Assembly: GCA_019918135.1 (NCBI GenBank)
Contig: WBZZ01001445.1
Coordinates: 62,001-126,000 of the forward strand
From: Paulinella micropora
Taxonomy: Eukaryota > Cercozoa > Imbricatea > Euglyphida > Paulinellidae
Reading direction: 5' to 3'
Length of the DNA: 64,000 nucleotides
Shown: positions 57,648 through 64,000 of the stretch, one piece after another
How positions within the stretch are numbered: position 1 is the stretch's first letter
Layout: every line of letters starts with the position of its first letter
Notes under the pieces: model-generated
What the model was told of the DNA's origin: nothing
Databases searched by the model: none
Seen by the model: the letters and a program-made list of their open reading frames with translations, nothing else
Position numbers and translations under genes: made by a program

Positions 57648-58478
57648 ATGGAGATCGAACAAAAGGACGGAGAGATAATTGTGCACCAGTGCACCTACGC
57701 GAAGGAGGTAGTCAAGTTTTTTGGTTACGCTGATTCTAAGCCAAGCGCTACCCCGGGCACAAAAATCGATCCTGCCCCGATGCACAGTTCAGCCAAGCTC
57801 AGACAATTTTCATTTCCCCAGATAGTCGGCAGTCTCCTATTTCTAGCAAAGATGACAAGACCGGACATCGATGAAGCTGTAAACGCCGCGAGCGTTATGC
57901 AGACAATCGACGCGGGAGTTGCTTACGCGCGATTAGGCAAATGCATCCACTTAAAGAGTTTAAGGGGTTTGCGATTCAAATCGGGCACAAGATCCGGGTT
58001 GGTTGAACAAATTTCCGTTTATCCGGATGCCGCGCACAAAGCGTGTCTCAAGACGGGTAAGTCGCGAACCGGCTACGTAATACTCGTCGGCGGCAGCCCA
58101 GTAGCTTGGTTGTCGAAGAGACAAACTAAGGTAGCTCTTTCTCCCAATGACGCCGAAATCATCGCTGCTGACGAAGCGCTTCGCGAGATGATGGCAGTCA
58201 AAAACATTCTCACCGAGATAGGCTTAGCACAAAATAATCCCGTTGATTTGTTCGAAGATAATGCACAAACAATCTTAGCAGCACAGCGAGGCTCAGCGGG
58301 ACCGCGAACTAAGCATCTTCTCGTAGAAGAACGCTATTTGCATGAACTGGAAACTCTCGGAATAGTAAAATTTCGAAAGGTAAGTACAGATGAGCAAATC
58401 GGTGATGTTTTAACTAAGCACCTTCCTAAAGATCATAAGGATTATCTTTTGGATAAATTCACGATTAAAATGGAATAA
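57648..58478 (+). CDS. Copia element 2 RNase H region
   Basis: 276 codons: end of RT (ATPGTKIDPA, VGSLLFLAKMTRPDI) and copia RNase H (VYPDAAHKACLKTGKSRTGYVILVGGSPVAWLSKRQTKVALSPNDAE, HLLVEERYLHELE, STDEQIGDVLTKHLPK). The element's coding part ends at the TAA at 58476-58478. It is part of a fossil element. Confidence 0.88.
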   Translation: MEIEQKDGEIIVHQCTYAKEVVKFFGYADSKPSATPGTKIDPAPMHSSAKLRQFSFPQIVGSLLFLAKMTRPDIDEAVNAASVMQTIDAGVAYARLGKCIHLKSLRGLRFKSGTRSGLVEQISVYPDAAHKACLKTGKSRTGYVILVGGSPVAWLSKRQTKVALSPNDAEIIAADEALREMMAVKNILTEIGLAQNNPVDLFEDNAQTILAAQRGSAGPRTKHLLVEERYLHELETLGIVKFRKVSTDEQIGDVLTKHLPKDHKDYLLDKFTIKME

Positions 58479-58750
58479 ACAACGGAAATATTGTTAATTT
58501 CGAATTTTTCGTGATCAACGAATACATTAATTTTCTTAACAGCAATGTACGCAAACTTTCGCATACTCATGTATCGTACTCAGGTGTAAGAAGGCCGAAC
58601 ATTTTAGTTCAGACTCTTTCGTTGTCGAAGCTGTGCTAAATACTACTGGCCTGCCTCGTTCTCTTTGTGGTGTTACGACGTCTTTGTACATCTTGTCCTT
58701 CATGTGTGTTTGGACAACTTCAACTACTTTGTTAATCAATTGATCTCAGT
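58479..58750. other. No recognisable gene
   Basis: AT-rich. It could contain the 3' end of copia element 2, but no polypurine tract or LTR match is visible. Confidence 0.35.
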
Positions 58751-58751
58751 C

Positions 58752-59400
58752 CTATCTTTTGTCCATAAGCATCCAAGTTCTATGCAATTCTGCCATGGGC
58801 TCTAAGTGTTCTAGTAGTCTGAGCAACCTCTTACCTTTCTTATAATCAGAATCAGGTTTTCCTTCATCAGTCTCTACCTGTTTGACTAAAGTCTTGTATT
58901 TAGTTAACCATGTACCTACTCTCTTCATAGAGCTAGGACCTTGCATAGCTTCGAGTTTGTCTAGCCTGCCTGCTTTAGCTATCTCATCTAAACCTCTCTA
59001 CTTGGCTACTATCAACTTCCAACATTTTTAAGGGTCACCGTCTGCGTGCGGCAACAATGCCATAGCATCCGGATTCTTCTGAAATGAGGTAAGGAGGTAG
59101 GCGAGCAGTTCATCTTTTATTCTTGTAACTCCTCACAATTTTTCTTTTTCTCTTCTACTCTCATAACTCTCTCTTGTTCTTCTATTTCTTGTGTGACAGA
59201 TTTCTTAGAGGAAGTGGAAGGAGTAGCTTCGGTTTTGACTTGGGTAGGGAAAACTACATTTTTTCCTTCTAGGTTCTAGGTAGGAGTGCGTTTACTATCC
59301 TAAGTGTGATTAGCAAAGTAGTCTCGTAAGTCTTAAAGTCCTTAGTATTTCTAGCTAAGGTAGGAATCCGTAGGTCTACTTTCACTTTTGGGTATGAAAT
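58752..59400 (-). pseudogene. Degenerate minus-strand coding remnant, unknown
   Basis: Reading right to left: VDLRIPTLARNTKDFKTYETT (about 59375-59310), a Lys/Glu-rich helical stretch (about 59230-59110) and PSSMKRVGTWLTKYKTLVKQVETDEGKPDSDYKKGKRLLRLLEHL (58946-58780). The composition looks coding but the frame changes more than once. No family recognised; a gag-like origin is possible. Confidence 0.35.
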
Positions 59401-61600
59401 GTATGTAGACATATCGGTACCTTAAGGCTTACCTGAGCAACTGGTCTTGGACTTGTTGAGCGACAGGAGCAAAAGGGCCACTGTCCAGACGGATGTCGTC
59501 GTTGGTGTGGGGTTTGCGACCACAGCTGCGGGTCCGTCTGCCAGCCCACTGGAAGCCAAAGTCCACGGCGCTGAACGCCAAAAACGGGTGGGGTCTGCAC
59601 AGGCACTGGGTGTCCTAAGACAGAAACACCGGCAGAATCCAACCCTACACGGGATTAAAGTCTGGCTGTTGTAATGAACTGGGTGTCCGGAAACCGTCGT
59701 TGCAGGCGACACTGATGAGCTGGACAATCTGCTCCACTGCCACTATCCACGGAACACCTCCAAGAGACTCTTGACGCCTAGGTAGGCTGGCTAGTTGAGC
59801 ATCCACGGACCTTTCCTTCTAACTCTTACGCTTCCCACTTATCTCTACTAGTGGCAAGTTTTCTATCATTAAAAGTTGATTGATAAAAAAAACATTAAAA
59901 AAATAATTAAAAAAAACTGGACCCACTATGTGGGGGCAGATGTGTTCTATTAAAACAGTGTTTGCGTAAAAAATGTACCGACTCGGTTTGTGTGTGTGTG
60001 TGTGTGTCAGAGAGTGAAAACTGACTTCGGTAGCTTCAAATTACTCAAAGTGGTAATTCTTATTATCAAATGTATTATATATAAGATGAATTCTTATTAC
60101 ATTTTCTGGTTTCGTCGAAGTATACTTTCTGTTTTTAATTATACAGTCTCGGACATGATTTATTAGAAATTACTTTTTAGGCTTGGATGGGATCCAACTT
60201 GATGCTATAACTATAAACCTAGAAGTCCTGAGTATCTGTTTCCTTAACCGTTTATATTAGGTAATATATCGGTAATAGATAGGGTAACTAGTATATCCGT
60301 GTATCTAACCTGGTTATGCGGTTAGATCCCGTATCAGAACAATTAATACCAATCTACCTATGTGGAAGCTCTAACTCCTTCTCCTTCTTCCACCACCTGA
60401 CTGAAGGCACTAACGTTTTTATTCCATTCCCAGAACATCAATCTTTTTCATAATGCCCTCAACTACATAAAGTGTCGGTGGAAAAGTCAAGGAATAACGG
60501 TACCGACTAATCGGCACTGGATATAAATAAATGCCACGAATATTGTGCTTTTCAAACTCGACTCTGCTCTAAGTAGAAACACTGAGACTTAATATTCGTA
60601 GATATTATCGGGTGACTGTCAGAGCCACGCAGGATTATCCACTTGGTTTGTAACACCCACGGTATACTACATCGTTATTTCGCTATTAGTTTTTACTAGA
60701 ATTCACTCGTGGAAGTGTTCCTTGTTATTAAATGTACATTAAGATGAATTCTTATTACATTTCCTGTTTTGGAATATACTTCCGGTTTTAATTTTATATT
60801 AGGATAAAGGGTATGGGGGAAGCTTGGAAGCTTGGACCCCATAGGGCCTGTAAATCGTATATTTTACACTAAGTCTTAACCGTTTACCGGAGGGGTGAAG
60901 GCTGTTAGGATGTAAGTTACACAAAGCTGTGGCATCCTTATTCATCGACCTCCCACATTAATAGCGTTGACCCGAACATTTTGTAGCAAATGTAGTAACC
61001 GTTTGAAGGATAAGGAAGATTTGCATGGAAATTCCGTAAAACTTAGCCATTTTTCCCGTGACTGGGAATTTATGGCTAAATAAGGGAAATTCAATTGCAC
61101 TTATGTGTTGTTGTTTTAGGTATGTTTTGGCGTTTGTGCAGCTTGCGGACGTAACGCATCGCGTCAGTTGACCCGTGTCAAAGGGACACTGAGAGGACCG
61201 TTTTTAAGGGTTATTCCCTCTAGCTTGTTGTTTGGGTTCAATTCTGACTTCCCTTTCTACTATTGAAGTGGAGGTTAGCTTTGAACCAGTCGTGTTCATT
61301 ATTATTAAATTCCTTTTTTCCTTGAGCTCGTAAGGGTAAGACCAGGGGTCTTATTACATTTGGAGTCCCAGTGCCTTTTTCGAACTCATAGGATTTGGAA
61401 TTTGGAATGAAGCACTCTCTGGGAACAAGCTCAGTCACAGTCGTTGACTGTGTCTTGGTGAGGGTGTCAAGTAGCTTCTCAACGATCAGTACTCTGTGCT
61501 GGTCGTGTGAGATAGTGCTTTCAGTCGTCTAGGGAAAGGGAAACTGTAGGTGATAAGGGGGGTTTTGGAGATCTACAGGGAAGGACCCTGATCTCGAAAC
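59401..61600. other. Mostly non-coding; diverged direct repeats
   Basis: A GC-richer segment (59430-59780) shows no domain in any frame. A (TG)n run lies at 59990-60007. Two diverged copies of an ~80-bp sequence containing AAGATGAATTCTTATTACATTT lie at about 60059-60140 and 60722-60795. Otherwise nothing recognisable. Confidence 0.5.
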
Positions 61601-61627
61601 TTGGACCTTGACACCTAGGAAATCAAC

Positions 61628-61784
61628 ATGTCAGCGGTAGCGACATACGATCCTTACAAGGATCCGTGTGTTCAGCAGTTGCAAGGAAAGGCTGTGGGGA
61701 AATTTCTACTGCATGCAGCATCAGACTACATAGTATGATCCAAGGAGCAGCACGAGTTTTTGGAACACTTTGTCCCTTTGGCAA
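61628..61784 (+). pseudogene. Candidate first exon of an unknown gene, one internal stop
   Basis: The frame MSAVATYDPYKDPCVQQLQG...KFLLHAASDYIV meets TGA at 61736, then continues in frame as SKEQHEFLEHFVPLAS up to a consensus splice donor GTAAGT at 61785. The composition looks coding and the donor is strong, but no further exon was identified, and the stop suggests decay or a misread. Confidence 0.35.
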
Positions 61785-61789
61785 GTAAG

Positions 61790-63060
61790 TACAAAGCATA
61801 TGTTTTTTAACCTCCCCTTGGGGTCTTTTGTGGATTCGCCGGTTTAAAAATAATAAAACATATACAGTTAAATTCCTCAGATCTCCCTGATTCAGAATCT
61901 GCGATCGATTTTAAATTATTTTTAGTAGTTTTGACAAACGAAGCATTGGAAGTTGTAAAAAGTCACCATTTCTTGTGGAAAATTTTCGGAAACTTTGTCA
62001 AAAAGACAGGTCGGGCCTTATTTTTTTGCTGATTCAATGTGGTAAAAAAATAGTTTGCAACCACGATTATGATTGAAGAATCTGTTTTTGCTTGTCATTT
62101 TCTTAGCTTTTGAACTATCGAACGTTATACAATGCATCTCGATAAATAATTTGATCGAATTTTGAGAAAATTTCAACATCTCTGAGATACACAGAGTCGG
62201 CCGGAAAACAGTCCCTTAAGGGCAGCTGAACAAGCAAATAAAAATTTATTTCTAAAACAATTGACAGTCGTACAGCTCCTAAATAGGCTTGGGGAGTCCT
62301 AAAACACTATACCTTCAAATCTGAGTAGTTTTTGTTGAAAATCACACGAAATCCAAAAGAAAAATAGTCAAAAAAATTTCGACATTCCAACATTTTAGAC
62401 TTGCATGCCTCCAGGAATGAAGCAGGCACATCCCTATTTCAATATTTTTGTATCTATCGTAAGTATATGTCAGTGAGACATGATAACACTAAAAAAACTG
62501 TAGGAGCAAGGTACAGGAAAAAATATACAGGCATGTGTAGGTCAGACAGGTGAAGTTGTGAAAACCCACTTTTTGGTTTGTAGCTTCTAGGAAAAATAAA
62601 CAAAAATCCTTTGGTGGAGCTTTAGTTTACGATAATAAAAGATTATTTCAATACTTAAAAGTCTTAAAACGGATGAATACTAAGATGCGTATGTTCGCAA
62701 AACCAGAAAAATGCTGGTTTTGTGATTTTGAGTTTTTGTATTCCACAGACATTTACAGATTACATAAAGTTGGAGAAATACGTTGAATGATAATACAAAA
62801 TGTTTCACCTATTCACCTGTGCAAGAAATAATACTCAAGCTACGAAATATGAGTTTTTCATGTTTCGACAAGGAAAAGATATAACCAAAGTTTCGCGAAA
62901 CTGAGGGGGTTCCTTTTAGGTCGAAATAGGTACTTATAGGTACTTATAGGTTAATTTTTTTATACCTATAGTAACCTCTCTAACTGCTAAATAAAGTTAA
63001 ATAAATTGTACAATATTGATATTATTAATAAAATAGTCAAAATAATTTATAAATTTAATA
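61790..63060. other. AT-rich non-coding stretch
   Basis: No recognisable gene on either strand, and many short homopolymer runs. If 61628-61784 is an exon, part of this could be intron. Confidence 0.5.
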
Positions 63061-63079
63061 TTTCGAACATTACAAACCT

Positions 63080-63176
63080 GGGTGGAGGGGGGTTGGGGGG
63101 GGGAGGGGGGGTGGTGGTGTGGGGGGGGGGGGGGGTGGTTGATCGCTTGGCGGTGGGGGGGGGGGGGGGGGGTGGG
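63080..63176 (+). repeat. Poly-G tract
   Basis: About 100 bp dominated by G runs of 6 to about 20, interrupted by single T, A or TGGT. It ends about 28 bp before the stop of the minus-strand SAP gene. Run lengths may be assembly-dependent. Confidence 0.8.
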
Positions 63177-63203
63177 AAGGGTGAAGGAAGGGGAGTGTCA
63201 GAT

Positions 63204-63990
63204 TTAATCTACATCCTTTCGCGATGGTTCATAGTCAGACTGCCCTGCCAACGCATCATCTGCCTCATACTTTGACAACATGTCATCATCCTCAGACTGT
63301 GAGTCCAGATCTTCATCTGGCTTCTCAGCAGCCACCTCAGCCTGCTCGAGCGCGTTTGGATGCGCGCTGAAATGATCCCAGACTTTTCGTACCAGAGCTG
63401 GCTTGTTACCACTTAGTGGCAACTTAAACTGACGACAATAAGCTTTCAGTTTATCGACTGTGATACCACGAGTCTTTGAAAACTTAGCCTCAGTTAGGTC
63501 AGGCTGAGTGAGGACAACCTTGAGATCATCTAAGGGGTTGGAAGGTTCTAAGCTCCATTCCTTTGACTCCCTCTCATTAAGCACCCGGGCCCCTGGATAA
63601 GTACGAGGATGACGTACAGTGGGGTCAGTGGACGAGATACGGTGGTGGGGCAGAATAGCTTCTTCATCAGAAGTGATAATCGTGCGTTCTACTTGCATGC
63701 CTTCACGATTAGGAGGGGCTGCTGACAAATCGTCAGGCAGGTCTTCGAGCACACGGAAATCTGCTCTCCAAACCTTCCCATTCTTATCCTTACACTCACA
63801 ATGAGCAGGATAACCTGGGAGGCAACCTCACCGTACACACCGTCTGCTTGGATATTGGTAAAAGCAAGCATATCCATGATTTCCTTCAACCAGGCACTCT
63901 CTTCTGTAGAGCAGTAGCCCTTTGAAAGGATACTATTGATATCATCTGCTACTTCCTGAGTTAGCCAATTTACAGGCTCAAGAGGATCAG
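63204..63990 (-). CDS. SAP-domain protein, 5' end outside window, one frame change
   Basis: The C-terminal 182 residues are open (63752-63204): an acidic N-part, then EAKFSKTRGITVDKLKAYCRQFKLPLSGNKPALVRKVWDHF, a helix-extended-helix SAP DNA-binding motif (about residues 92-130), and a Ser/Asp-rich tail with DLDSQSEDDDMLSKYEADDA. Upstream to about 63990 a second frame reads naturally (STEESAWLKEIMDMLAFTNIQADGVYGEVASQ). The frames switch near 63820, either by a 1-2 bp indel or by a short intron. It may be a host nuclear protein or part of a DNA transposon. Confidence 0.5.
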
Positions 63991-64000
63991 GCTTACTTTG

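Larger units (their letters stand above)
51572..58478 (+). mobile_element. Ty1/copia retrotransposon 2, coding part, broken
   Basis: Parts in copia order: gag start (51572-52054 and following), zinc knuckle (about 52500-52620), Gln/Ser-rich repeats and a Cys-motif region (52860-54020), protease (about 54780-55170), integrase (55232-56398), reverse transcriptase (56908-57640) and RNase H (57648-58478). The order protease-integrase-RT-RNase H marks copia rather than gypsy. It is a fossil with many breaks (about six to ten). The ends are not located. It is older-looking than the Polinton copies. Confidence 0.88.

Noticed and set aside
58479-58750. 3' LTR of copia element 2
   Set aside because: No matching sequence was found upstream of the gag start, and no polypurine tract is clear.

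Overview
The window is repeat-rich eukaryotic nuclear DNA. Evidence for this is spliceosomal-looking signals, Ty1/copia elements with LTRs, a LINE reverse transcriptase remnant, a tRNA-derived SINE array, microsatellites and long intergenic stretches. The standard genetic code fits every long frame. The host species cannot be named from the sequence. A protist or alga is my best guess, because capsid-bearing Polinton-class elements of this gene content are commonest there, but an animal is not excluded. I see no ordinary intact host gene.

Region 1 (1-9853) is the right-hand part of a Polinton-class element, copy 1. Region 2 (9854-12406) is a head-to-tail array of a tRNA-like SINE with (ATT)n runs; copy 1 ends inside one of its units. 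Region 3 (12549-33673) is a second Polinton-class element, copy 2, in the same orientation. It is complete from end to end, with 96-bp terminal inverted repeats and a likely 6-bp target duplication (TCAATG). Copy 2 carries a retroviral-type integrase, a long S74 fibre, a packaging ATPase, a maturation protease, penton, major capsid protein, a lipase and a protein-primed DNA polymerase, plus small proteins. Both copies are treated as fossils. Copy 2 has only a handful of breaks, and the two copies are close in sequence, so both look young.

Region 4 (33680-40000) alternates blocks of a short palindromic satellite (core TTTCAATGCATGCATTGAAA) with three copies of a roughly 1.5-kb cassette. The cassette encodes a Rossmann methyltransferase-like protein and a second, unrecognised product. 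Region 5 (about 40000-46100) holds a degenerate LINE reverse transcriptase and mostly unreadable intergenic DNA. Region 6 (46121-50138) is a short copia element bounded by about 310-bp LTRs and a 5-bp target duplication. Region 7 (51572-58478) is the coding part of a second, much-broken copia element. Region 8 (58500-64000) is mostly non-coding, with coding remnants, a poly-G tract and a SAP-domain protein at the right edge.

The most unusual signal is regulatory. In the Polinton copies, two families of short hairpins sit directly before start codons. One is a 19-nt hairpin with a conserved 8-bp stem and a variable triloop at six places. The other has a compensatory base-pair change. Clusters of perfect hairpins also follow stop codons. 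The second notable pattern is that the two Polinton copies are nearly identical in most genes but strongly divergent in one capsid-protein loop and in the gene after it.
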